A DNA stretch of 64,000 nt from JAGVSZ01 sp963716855 (lineage in GTDB: Bacteria > Pseudomonadota > Gammaproteobacteria > Burkholderiales > SG8-39): assembly GCA_963716855.1 (NCBI GenBank), contig CAVQUV010000013.1, positions 1-64,000 of the forward strand. The letters run 5' to 3'. This document shows positions 54,755-64,000 of this stretch, piece after piece; within the stretch, counting starts at the first letter, position 1; each line of letters begins with the position of its first letter. The notes beneath the pieces were generated by a model, which worked only from the letters and a program-made list of their open reading frames with translations, was not told where the DNA came from and did no database searches. A program made the position numbers and the translations under genes.

Positions 54755-55861
54755 TCAGAAGACGATCACGCCGCGCGCGTTCTTGCCGGCCTCGAGATCG
54801 GCGAACGCCTGGGGCGCCTCGTCGATCCCGTAGCGGTGCGTGATGAGCTCGTCGAGCTTCAGCCTTCCGGCCCGATACAGCCCCAGCAGCCGCGGAAAAT
54901 CCTCGCGGGGGCGCGCCGAGCCGAAGTAGCTGCCGGTGAGCGTCTTCTCCTCGAAGGTCAGCGCGGGCGGCCGCACCGCGACGCTGTCCTCCCCGCGCGT
55001 CACTCCGACCACCACCGCCTTACCGCCCTTGCGCAGGCTGCGGAACGCCTGCTCGATCGTCTTGCCGAGGCCGATGCACTCGAAGCAGTAGTCGGGCCCG
55101 CCGCCGGTGAGCTTCTTCGCCGCCTTTACGACGTTTTCTTCCTGCGCCGCGTTGATCGTGTGCGTCGCGCCGAACGCCCTGGCGAGGTCGAGCTTCGCAG
55201 CGCTCACGTCGACCGCGACGATCGGGTTCGCGCCGGCGATCGCCGCGCCCTGGATCACGTTCAGCCCGACCCCCCCGGTGCCGATCACCATCACCGCCGC
55301 GCCGGGCTCGACGCGCGCGGTGTTGAACACCGCGCCGACGCCGGTCATCACGCCGCAGGACACGAGCGCCGCACGGTCGAGCGGTACGCTCTTGTCGACC
55401 TTGACGAGGTTGTCGACCGACAGCGTGGCGTACTCGGCCATCACGCCGCACGCGGAAAAGACGTAGACCGGGCTTCCCGCCCGGTCGCGCGCCGGCGTCG
55501 TGCCGTCGGGAAGCGTGAAGAGGGTCTTGGCGGCGCTGTCGCACAGGTGCGGCTTGCCGATCACGCACCAGCGGCATTTGCCGCACATGTGGACGAAGGA
55601 GCTGACGACGTGGTCGCCCGGCGCGAGGTCGGTCACGCCGTCGCCGATCTCGGTCACGACGCCGGCCGCCTCGTGGCCGAGGACGAGCGGCAGCTGCATC
55701 TGGATGGTGCCGTTGGTCGCCGAGAGGTCGCTATGGCACACGCCGCACGCGCCGATCTTCACGGTCACCTCGCCGCGCCGCGGCGCGGAGACCTCGATCT
55801 CTTCCACGACGACCGGCTGGTTGAGCTCGCGGCAGAGCACTGCCTTGGTCTTGCGCGACAT
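54755..55861 (-). CDS. Zinc-dependent alcohol dehydrogenase (class III/AdhD-like)
   Basis: 368 residues from the ATG at 55861, preceded by AGGAGGAGCG. Catalytic zinc: GACGVCHSDLSATNG and LVLGHEAAGVV; structural zinc: CGKCRWCVIGKPHLC. The Rossmann fold is VMVIGTGGVGLNVIQGAAIAG with VAVDV after beta 2 (NAD). The long spacing and VFNTARVEPGAAV resemble the class III-like group including mycothiol/formaldehyde-linked and Rxyl-3153-type dehydrogenases. Substrate undetermined. First gene of the racemase-glt run. Confidence 0.92.
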   Translation of the reverse strand: MSRKTKAVLCRELNQPVVVEEIEVSAPRRGEVTVKIGACGVCHSDLSATNGTIQMQLPLVLGHEAAGVVTEIGDGVTDLAPGDHVVSSFVHMCGKCRWCVIGKPHLCDSAAKTLFTLPDGTTPARDRAGSPVYVFSACGVMAEYATLSVDNLVKVDKSVPLDRAALVSCGVMTGVGAVFNTARVEPGAAVMVIGTGGVGLNVIQGAAIAGANPIVAVDVSAAKLDLARAFGATHTINAAQEENVVKAAKKLTGGGPDYCFECIGLGKTIEQAFRSLRKGGKAVVVGVTRGEDSVAVRPPALTFEEKTLTGSYFGSARPREDFPRLLGLYRAGRLKLDELITHRYGIDEAPQAFADLEAGKNARGVIVF

Positions 55862-55976
55862 GCACGCTCCTCCTGAATCAATTCCGGCGGATGGTAGCCC
55901 ATCTGGCTGACTGACCGCCGCGCGCATGCGCGTGTATAAGGTGACCGAACCAAGCAGGGATAAGCAGGGAGGCGTG

Positions 55977-56360
55977 ATGGCGGAGTTCTGGGTGATCCGC
56001 GACGGCGAGCGGATCGGTCCCTTCGCGGAGGCGGAGATCCTCCGCAGCTACGAAAGCGGGGCCCTGCAGGGCTCCGACCTGCTCTGGGCGCCAGGCATGG
56101 CGAGCGGCGCCACGGTCGACGAGGCCTTCGCGCAGATGCGCAAGGCGATCCTGACTTCCTCGCAGCCGCTCGCGCTGGTGGAGATCGCTCCGCCGCCGGA
56201 GCCGGCCGTTCCTCCCGATGCCCTGCCGCCAGCGGATGTCGCCGTTCCAGCGGATCGTCCGCGCACCGCGCCAAGCCGTCCGAAGCGAGGCGGGCTCGTG
56301 GCGTTAGCGGTGCTCATCGCGCTCGCCCTCGCGTTCGCGGCATTCCACTTTCTCGCGTGA
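55977..56360 (+). CDS. GYF_2-domain (DUF4339) membrane protein
   Basis: 127 residues from the ATG at 55977, preceded by AGGGAGG. Residues 2-50 are a GYF_2 domain: FWVIRDGERIGPFAEAEILRSYESGAL and DLLWAPGMASGATVDEAF. A Pro/Ala-rich linker follows, then a single C-terminal membrane helix (GLVALAVLIALALAFAAFHFLA). It is tail-anchored, with the GYF domain probably on the cytoplasmic side binding proline-rich partners. Unlinked to neighbours. Confidence 0.87.
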   Translation: MAEFWVIRDGERIGPFAEAEILRSYESGALQGSDLLWAPGMASGATVDEAFAQMRKAILTSSQPLALVEIAPPPEPAVPPDALPPADVAVPADRPRTAPSRPKRGGLVALAVLIALALAFAAFHFLA

Positions 56361-56445
56361 CGCGGCGTCGCGGCCGCGGCGCCGAGCGCGGCGATAAGCG
56401 GATTGGGATTCGGCGGCTCGACGAGCCGCCGGCCTGTTGCGGGGC

Positions 56446-59000
56446 TTACGTGCCCAGCTTAATCGCGTCGGCCGCGAGCGCCGCGGCCGGTTGCAGCGCC
56501 TGCATCTCCGCACCGAAGCGCGGTGCCGCAACGGTGTCGCGCGCGCCGCTCCAGCCCATGCCCGCGAGCGTGCCGTTCATGCCGTACTGGTAGGCGAGGT
56601 CGCCGCCGAGCGCCAGGTCGTCGGAGCTCGCAAGGTGCGCGTCGAGGAGCTCGTTCATCAGCGCCCAGCTCTTCATGTTGCGCTTCGCTGCACGCGCCTC
56701 GTCGAACGCGCTCACGAGCGCACGGAAGTCGAACACCTCGATGTCGTGGTCGGCCGAAGGCGCCCCGATCACCTCGAGTTTCGCGACCGACTGCTTGCCC
56801 CGGTACCAGTCGTCGAACACGAGGCGGTCGTGTCCGCCGGTCTGGAGCACGAGGTCGCTCCCGTCCTTGCGGAAGAGCAGGTCCTGGTAGCGGATGCCGC
56901 CCAGGACGAGCACGGCATCCTGCCGCTCGCCCTCGACATGGTCGGTGCCGTCGCCCTTGTGGAACGCGATTACGTCGTGGCCCCCGCCCAGATGGAGCAC
57001 GTCGTCGCCGCGCCCGCCGGCGAAGAAGTCGGCGGCGCGCCCGCCGGTCATGGAGTCGTTGTCGCCGCCGCCATCGAATACGGTGCTGCCTTCGCGATCG
57101 ACCAGCTTGTCCCGCCCGCTTCCCCCCTGCAGCACGTCGATGCCGGCGCCGCCGCGCAGATCGTCGCGGCCGCCGAGGCCCTGGAGCAGGTCGTCGCCGG
57201 CGCCGCCCGACAGCTTGTTGCGGCCACGGTTGCCTTCGATCCAGTTCGTCTGCGCGTTGCCGGTCCCGTCCAGGTCCCGGCTGCCGAGCAGATGCAGATC
57301 CTCGACGTTCGCCGGCAGGGTGTAGCTCGCGCTGCTGTAGACGGCGTCGTGCCCCTCGTTCGGGTTCTCGACCACCTGGTCGACGCGGCGGCCGCGCCAG
57401 CCGCGGTCGTCGTCGTCGCAACCGCGACCGCGGCGACCTTGGGTCGCGTCGACGAAGTACACGTCGTCCCCCTGCCCGCCGATCATGACATCGTAGCCGC
57501 CACGGCCGTCGATCCGGTCGTCGAACGGCGTTCCCACGAGCCGATCGTTGCGGGGCGTGCCGATGATCTCGCGGCCACGTCCGCCGCCGCGCCACCGGCG
57601 ATCGTGAGCGCGAACGCGTCCGACGCCGTCGCGCCAAAGAGATCGCTCGCGGTCACCTTGATCTCGAGGGTCGTGCCGCCCAGCGCGTCGGGCGGGGTGC
57701 CGGTGAACCGGCCCGCGGCCGCATCGAACTCGAGCCAGCCCGGGAGCGGCGTGCCGTCGGCGAGCGTCGCACCGAGCTCCAGGTGATCGAGGTAGTCGAC
57801 TTCGGAGAAGGACTCCATCGGGAACGAGAACTCGAACGCCTGCCCGGCGTTCGCGCTGTGGTCCAGGAGCGGCGCGACGAGGACCGGGGCGTGGTTCGCG
57901 CCCGTCACCTCGACGTTGAGGTGCGCCGTCGCGAGACCCGGGAAGACGGGAACGCCGTCGGTTGCGGTGTATGCGAACACATCGGTCGCGGTCTGGCCGA
58001 CGCCGAGTGCTTGCACCGCGGGCAGCCCCGCGTTCAGCGTGTACGTGAACGAACCATCGACCCCGAGAGCGAGCGTGCCATAGGTGCCCTGATACGTGCC
58101 GGGATTCGCGACTGAAAGAACATCGGTCTCGTCGGAGTCGCTGTCGTTCCAGAGGACCGTTCCGGTCGCGACGCTGCTCGAACCTACGGCGACCGAAGCG
58201 AAGTCGTCGCCGGCAGCCGGTGCGGTGTTGGCCACCGCCTGCGCGATGGTCGTCGCGTTGACCACCGTGCCGTTATCGAACGCGATCGATTCGATTTGCG
58301 AGGGCGATATCGTCGAGAACCAGTCGAGGAGCAGCAGGCGATCGTTCGTGCCGTTGATCGTCACCGCGACATCGTTGCCGATGCGTTCGAGGCTGACGTC
58401 GCTCACCGTGAGGCCGCCCGTCAGCAGCACGCGGTCGTTTCCATCGCTGTCGCGCGCGACGTCCTGGCCATAGCCGACGCCGAATACGTATGTGTCGTCG
58501 CCGGTGCCGCCGTTCAGGCTGTCATTGCCGGTCCCGCCGTCGACGAGATCATTGCTGTCGCCGCTGTCGATGAAGTCGTCGCCCGCGCCGCCGTAGACGA
58601 AATCGTCGCCGCCGTCGCTGTCGAGCGAGTCGTTGCCGTCGCCGCCGTCGAGGAGGTCGCCCGATTCGAAGCCGAACAGGGAGTTCGCGCCGCTGTTGCC
58701 ATAGAGCGCGTTGCCGAGCTCGTTACCGTAGCCGGCAGCGTCCGCGCTTCCGGTGAGGCGCAGGATCTCGACGTTCGCTGGCAGCGCGTAGGTGACCGAG
58801 CTGACGATGGTATCGTTCCCCTCGCCTTCGCCCTCCGCGACCACGTCATCGAAGCTGTCGACGACGAACGTGTCGTCCCCGAGGCCGCCGATCATCGAAT
58901 CGTCGCCGAGACCGCCGTCGATGTAGTCATCGCCGGCGAGGCCGTCGAGCAGGTCGGGGCCTGAGGTCCCAATCAGGACGTCGTTTCCGTTGGTTGCCAT
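56446..59000 (-). CDS. Large RTX/cadherin-like secreted protein (one frameshift)
   Basis: The ATG at 59000 begins directly with calcium-binding RTX repeats (GDDYIDGGLGDDSMIGGLGDD and further GGxGxDxxx units), interrupted by a typical 'VTYALPANVEIL.LTG' RTX spacer. Residues about 250-380 hold a VCBS/cadherin-like region and about 390-480 a dystroglycan-type cadherin domain (FSEVDYLDHLELGATLADG, then LPGWLEFDAAAGRFTGTP). The frame slips near 57597 inside GGCGCGGCGG; the second frame resumes in RTX repeats (DDRIDGRGGYDVMIGGQGDD) and ends at 56446. A run of Asp/Arg-rich text near 57400 in this second block is odd. About 850 residues. No Sec signal, so type I secretion is likely. Confidence 0.83.
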
Positions 59001-59554
59001 GTCGCTGCCTTCCCCTGTACGGCCTGTCGTGGACCAACGACACCGGAGCAAGCTATGGGCCAGTGGCGCCGGACGGTGCGGCCGCGTGGAACAGTTCACG
59101 CGGAAGGCGCGCGCGGTGCTTGCGGAGAATTCGCGACGAGGGCACGCGCGCGCGTAGCGCGGGGCGAACGCGGTGAGCGGGCCTAGGCAGCGTGGCGAGG
59201 ACGCACCACCGGCGGCCGCGTTTCGTCAGGTTCTGACCCGCGTCGGCCACGGTGCGTGACCGTTGCCGTATCGCCCCGCCGGCCGCAGTGTGAGAAATCT
59301 CACCCGCCCTGCCCTGGCCACTCCGCCGTTCATCGGCTCGTTACGTCCACTTGCGGCAGCCGGGGCACGCGTTCCGCAGGCCGCGTCCGCGAAAGCTGCG
59401 CGCGTGTGTGGCATTTGACCACCTTGAATGGTGATTCCTTCGTTGCAACAACGAGTTGTGCGCTGGACCTCGCGCGCCAGGTCGGCTTGCATCTTGCTGA
59501 CCGTCTCTCCGACCGGCACACGGGGGGAGGCGCCGCCAAGGCGCGCGAGAGGCG
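59001..59554. promoter_or_regulatory. Divergent promoter region between the two giant surface-protein genes
   Basis: 554 bp without a convincing gene. A small inverted repeat TCGTTG-CAA-CAACGA lies at 59440-59454 in a locally AT-richer stretch, a plausible place for promoters or an operator. Long open frames across it on both strands lack codon bias and merely extend neighbouring frames. Confidence 0.4.
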
Positions 59555-62500
59555 ATGGGGTCGAAAGCCGAACGCACCGCGAAGCCTGCCGCGGCAGCAA
59601 TGCCGGCGGCGGGGCGTTCGCGCACGAGCGCGCGCCGCGCGGCACCCGCCCGCGCATCGGCTCCCGTACGCAGCGCGCCAGCCGCTCCGCGCGCCCGCGC
59701 AAGTGCGCGTCCCAAGCCCGCTCCGCGCGGAGAGCGACGCACCGTTCGCGCGCAGGGCCGTGTTCGAGGAGCTCGAGTCGCGGCTCCTCATGTCCGCGGA
59801 TCTCAATCCGGTCGCGCAGGAGACGCTGCTCGCGGCGCCGGCGCTGCAGGGCGCGGAGTTTCGCGCGCTCTCCGACGACGGCAGCGCCGTCACGAAGTCC
59901 GCCGTCGCGGCAGTCCAGCGCACCAACGAGCTCATCTTCATCGACCCGCGCGTGCCCGATCGCGAGCAGCTGCTGGCGGGTCTCACCGCGCAGTCGGCCG
60001 AGGGCCGCCAGTTCGAGGTCATCACACTCGATGCGAGCCGCGACGGCATCGCACAGGTGACCGACGCGCTGCGCGGCCGCATTCAAGTCGATGCGGTGCA
60101 CTTCATTACCCACGGCGCCGACGGCGCGGTGCAGCTCGGCGGCACGTGGCTCGACGCGAAGACCCTCGCCGCCAACGCCGAGGCGGTCGCCGGATGGGGC
60201 GACTCGCTCAAGCAGGACGCCGACGTCCTGTTCTACGGCTGCGATCTCGCGTCCAGCGCGAGCGGGCGGGCGCTCATGCAGTGGATCGCCGAGCTCACAC
60301 GCGGCGACGTCGCGGCGAGCACCGACGCGACCGGCGCCGCAGGGCAGGGCGGGGACTGGGATCTCGAAGCGAAGGTCGGCGCCATCGAGACCCAGGTCGC
60401 CGTTGCGGCGGATGCGCGCGCGAGCTGGTCGCATGTCCTCAGCGGCGTACCGAGCGGGGGAGAAGACCCGGTCAACATCGAGACCAACAATGCGCAGGAC
60501 TCGCCGGCGGTCGCGACGGCGCCGGATGGTCGCTACGTTGTGGCGTGGAGCGGCCGGGGTCCGGGCGACTCAGATGGCATTTTCGTTCGTCTCTACGACG
60601 CCAACGGGACGCCGCAAAGCGTTGAGATCCCGGTCAATACGACCACCGGCAGCGCCCAGTTTGCGCCGGCCGTCGCCATGGACGCCGCCGGCAACTTCGT
60701 CGTGGCATGGAGCGGCCAGGGGACCGGCGACAACGACGGGGTGTTCATCCGACGGTTCAGTGCAGCCGGTAATCCGTTGGGCGTCGAGCAGCTCGTCAAC
60801 GTCGCGGTGGGTAACAATCAATCAGCCCCCGACATCGCCATGGAGTCCAACGGCGACTTCGCCGTCGTCTGGCAGAGCGACGAGATTCCGGGGAATCTGG
60901 AAATCTGGATGCGGCGCTACCTGGCGAACGGCACGCCGATCGGGCTCACTTTGGTCTCGACCAGCGGGAACGCCGACACCAACCCCACGATCGCAATGGA
61001 TGACGACGGCGATCTCGTCGTCACCTGGGAGGGCCAGGACGGCGGCAGCCTGGGCGTCTTCGCGCGGCGTTACGACAGCGCCGGCGTGGCCAAGGACGCC
61101 AGTCCTTTCCTGGTGAACGCGACAACATCGGGCAACCAGCGGCGTCCCGATGTCGCGATGGATGCGAATGGAAACTTCTTCGTGGTCTGGGATGGTCAGG
61201 GCGGGAGCGACGGCCAGGGCGTGTACGGCCGGCGCTACGGCAACGCACCGGTCCTCACACCGCTGGGCGGAGAGTTCCTTGTCAACACGGTGACGACCCC
61301 GGTGCAGTCCGGGGCCGCGGTCTCGATGGCCGGCAACGGTCGGTCGGTCGTCACTTGGGAGAGTAACAATCAGGCTCCGGACGGCAGCGGTGCCGGCGTG
61401 TTTGCCCAGGAGTACCTGGCCTCCGGCGCCGCCGACGGCGGCGAAGCGCTGGTCAACACGACGACGACGAGTGATCAGCGTGACTCGGCCGTCGCGATGG
61501 ACGACGGCGGCGGGTACACGGTCGCGTGGGCCGGCAACGGTCCGGGCGACTCCGACGGCGTGTTCGAGCGGCGCTTCCTCGCCGCCGCGACCGGCACGAT
61601 CGCGGGTACGGTCTACCACGACGTCGATGGCGACGGGAACCTCGCCGGTGCGTCGACCTTCGCCGGCGCGACGGTCTATCTGTTCCGCGACATCGGCGTC
61701 GGCACGATCGACATCCTCGATCTGTGGCAGGACACGACCGTCACGTCCGCGGCCGGCACGTACACCTTCACCGGGCTGGGGAACGGGACCTACTACGTCG
61801 TGGTCGACTCGAAGACGCTCGGGGCGGCGAACGTCTGGGCCGAGCAGACCTACGGCAGCGCGGGCTCGGCGCTCGGGTCAGGTTTCACCTCCACGGCCGG
61901 GGCCCTGCTCGGCGGCCGCGAGCGCCTCGGCGCGGGCACCTCGACGTCGGACGCCGCCACCGCTCTCAATCCCACTACTGCGGAGCATGTCACCAAGGTG
62001 ACGCTGACGGGCGCCGGTGCCGGGGGCGTCGACTTCGGTTTCAGCCTGAACGCGATAACGACCGCGCGCGACGGCGACGACGAGATCCTCGACGCGAACC
62101 GGTCGGTCCAGGGCTCGCTCCGCCAGTTCATCCAGAACTCGAACGTCACCCCCCTCGTGCAGGCCGCGAACTTCTCGATCGGCGGCGGCGGGCCGCAGTC
62201 GATCGTGATCGCCGGAGGGTTGCCGGCCCTCACGGTGACCGATCAGGTCGTGCTCGACGGATCGACCCAGGGCGGTTTCTCGGGCACCCCGCTCATTGAG
62301 CTGAATGGCGCCTCCGCGGGCGGCGTCATCGGGCTGACACTCGGCGTGGGCAGCGATGCCAGTGTGATTCGCGGCCTCGCGGTGACGCGGTTCACGTACG
62401 GAATATCGATCGATAGCCGCGACAACACCATCGGCGGCACGACTACCGACGCACGCAACGTCATCTCGCTCAATAGCCTGGACGGTGTCCGCATCAACCC

Positions 62501-64000
62501 GAACGGCACCGGAAACCAGATCATCGGCAATTACATCGGCATTGCCGCCGATGGCACAACCGCGGCGGGCAATTCCGGGTCCGGCGTGAGCGTGTCGAGT
62601 ACCGGCAACACGATCGGCGGGACTGCGCCGGGCGCCGGCAACGTCATCTCCGCGAACGGCACGGGCGTGCTCCTCTCCGCCGGCGGCAACTTCGTCCAGG
62701 GAAACCGCATCGGCACCGACGTGAACGGGACCCTCGACCGCGGCAACCTCACCGACGGCGTGCGCATCTCCAATGCGGCCGGCAATACGATCGGCGGTAC
62801 GGTCGCCGCCGCCCGAAACCTGATCTCCGGCAACAACTCCGACGGGATCGAGATCACGGGGACCGGCTCGACGAGCAACGTGGTCGCGGGCAACTTCATC
62901 GGCACCGATGCCGCAGGCGGCGGCGACGTCGGCAATACGCAGGACGGCATCCGGATCTCGAGCGGGGCGACGGGCACCACGATCGGTGGCACGGCGCCCG
63001 GTGCGCGCAACGTAATCTCCGGCAGCGGGACCTCGGGCGTCAACTCGGATGGCATCGACATCGGCGTCGGATCCGGCGGCAACGTCATCCAGGGCAACCG
63101 GATCGGCATCAACGCGAACGGCGCGGCCCGCTGGCCAACTTCGGCTGCGGGATCCGGGTCACGGTCGGGATCAACCTCGATCGGTGGATCGACCCCGGCG
63201 CGCCGGAACGTGATCTCCGGCAACCCGATCGACGGGATCTCGTCCTCGGCGCGATCGACAACGTCATCCAGGGCAACTACATCGGCTCGAACGCGCCGGC
63301 TCGTGGCGGTCGCCAACGGGCGAGGACGGGATCTGGCTCAACGCAGCCTCGAGCAACACCGTCGGCGGAGACCGCCGTCGAGCGCAACGTCATCTCCGGC
63401 AACGCTGGTCCGGCATCGCCCTGTCGAACGGCGGTTCGGGCAACGTGATCCAGGGGAACCACATCGGAATCAACATCGTTCGGCACGGCGCGCTCGGCAA
63501 CCTCAACGACGGCGTCGGATCTATGACGGGGTCGGCGCACCGGTCGGCGGCACCGCGCCCGGTGCGGGGAACGTGATAGCCTCTCAACTGTCTTGCGCGG
63601 CGTGGCGATCGAGTCGGGCACCGGCCACTCGGTGCTCGGCAACTCGATCTACTCGAACGGAGGAATCGGGATCGATCTCGGCCTGATACCGGCGGCGACG
63701 GCATCACGTCGAACGAGAGCACCAGCGCTCGATCCGCTCGACTCGGACAGCGGCCCGAACAACCTGCAGAACTTCCCGGTCGCTCACCTCGGTGACACGA
63801 CCAGCGTCGCAAGCGGCACGCTGAACAGCACGCCGGGCATGACGTTCCGGATCGAGTTCTTCGCGAGCGCCGTGCCCGACCCGAGCGGCAACGGGGAAGG
63901 CCAGCGCTTCCTCGGTTCGCGATCACCCGAACTACCGACGCGTCGGGCATAGCGAGCTTCGTCAACGTGCCGTCGTAGTCGCGTCGGCGAGTGGGTGACC
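59555..64000 (+). CDS. LEPR-XLL/DUF4347 giant surface protein, 3'-truncated and frameshifted
   Basis: The likely start is the ATG at 59555, which gives a basic Ala/Arg/Pro-rich leader; the frame then has to slip near 59740 to reach ARRAVFEELESRLLMSADL, the LEPR-XLL motif. DUF4347 follows (bases about 59,920-60,430): LIFIDPRVPDREQLLAGL, VHFITHG and LFYGCDLA. Next come at least six roughly 50-residue repeats of the form VAMD..GNFVVAWSGQG..D.DGVF.RRF (60,480-61,590), an SdrD-B-like domain (GTVYHDVDGDGNLAGA), and from 62,040 a parallel beta-helix of repeats like NTIGG...A.NVISGN and N.IQGNRIGT. From about 63,125 the frame changes several times. DSDSGPNNLQNFP and related family text still appear, so the gene continues beyond the window. 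It is probably exported by type I secretion and anchored or released at the surface. Confidence 0.8.

Noticed and set aside
60480..63700. CRISPR-like or satellite repeat array
   Set aside because: The periodicity is at protein level (propeller-like and beta-helix repeats) with divergent DNA; there are no identical short repeats with unique spacers.

Overview
The window is high-GC chromosomal DNA of a betaproteobacterium, most likely Burkholderiales or a close relative. The evidence is two orphan Bug (TctC-type) periplasmic binding proteins, a gltIJKL-type acidic amino acid importer, a DUF2242 lipoprotein, a PEP-CTERM protein and a large four-domain-type NAD-glutamate dehydrogenase. No rRNA, CRISPR array, transposase or integrase was seen. 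At least a dozen genes are interrupted by single-base frame changes, often in G/C runs, with the correct frame and codon bias resuming at once. These look mainly like consensus errors rather than decay, so those genes are annotated as single loci with the shift described.

Region by region. 0-4.7 kb is accessory: the end of an HD-type phosphohydrolase, an unknown two-gene minus-strand module sharing an F/YSGRPxP motif, and then a 2,389-bp cassette bounded by two 3' fragments of tRNA-Arg(ACG) with their terminators. The cassette carries three visibly less GC-rich genes: an ABM-like protein, a cupin and an Ig-like/OmpA lipoprotein. 4.7-12 kb holds a secreted one-haem Vgb-like propeller protein, small unknowns, a DUF2242 lipoprotein, a metallophosphatase, and an alpha/beta hydrolase abutting a Bug protein. 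12-17.5 kb holds a glycerophosphodiesterase, RecQ, a glycosyltransferase and a CHRD/PEP-CTERM protein, nearly all frame-broken. 17.5-21 kb is a minus-strand operon of a DUF1111 di-haem peroxidase-like protein and a vanadium haloperoxidase-like protein. 21-27 kb has an enoyl-CoA hydratase coupled to an uncharacterised roughly 550-residue protein, Hsp20, a cold-shock protein, Nudix and alkaline-phosphatase-superfamily genes.

27-36.4 kb is a plus-strand run: NAD-glutamate dehydrogenase, cupin, SIMPL protein, MFS transporter, lipase-like hydrolase and HExxH aminopeptidase. 45.4-36.3 kb is a closely packed nine-gene minus-strand run: CoA-binding protein, MetY, Zn-alcohol dehydrogenase, gamma-glutamyltransferase, amidase, DgoK, glutathione transferase, a small unknown and an MFS transporter. 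It mixes sulfur/thiol and sugar-acid functions. 45.6-50.5 kb reads plus: a small lipoprotein with a strong terminator, then a catabolic operon of NIPSNAP, aldehyde dehydrogenase, a ThDP-dependent enzyme and a Bug protein. 55.9-50.6 kb reads minus: Zn-alcohol dehydrogenase, Asp/Glu racemase, gltI, an internal hairpin terminator, then gltJ, gltK and gltL. This couples acidic amino acid uptake to racemisation.

56-64 kb holds a GYF_2 membrane protein and two very large, divergently transcribed surface or secreted proteins. One is an RTX/cadherin-like protein. The other is an LEPR-XLL protein with DUF4347, propeller-like and beta-helix repeats that runs off the end of the window. The most interesting items for follow-up are the F/YSGRPxP module, the tRNA-bounded cassette, the peroxidase pair, the unknown protein beside the hydratase, and the caspase-like His/Cys pair in DUF4347.
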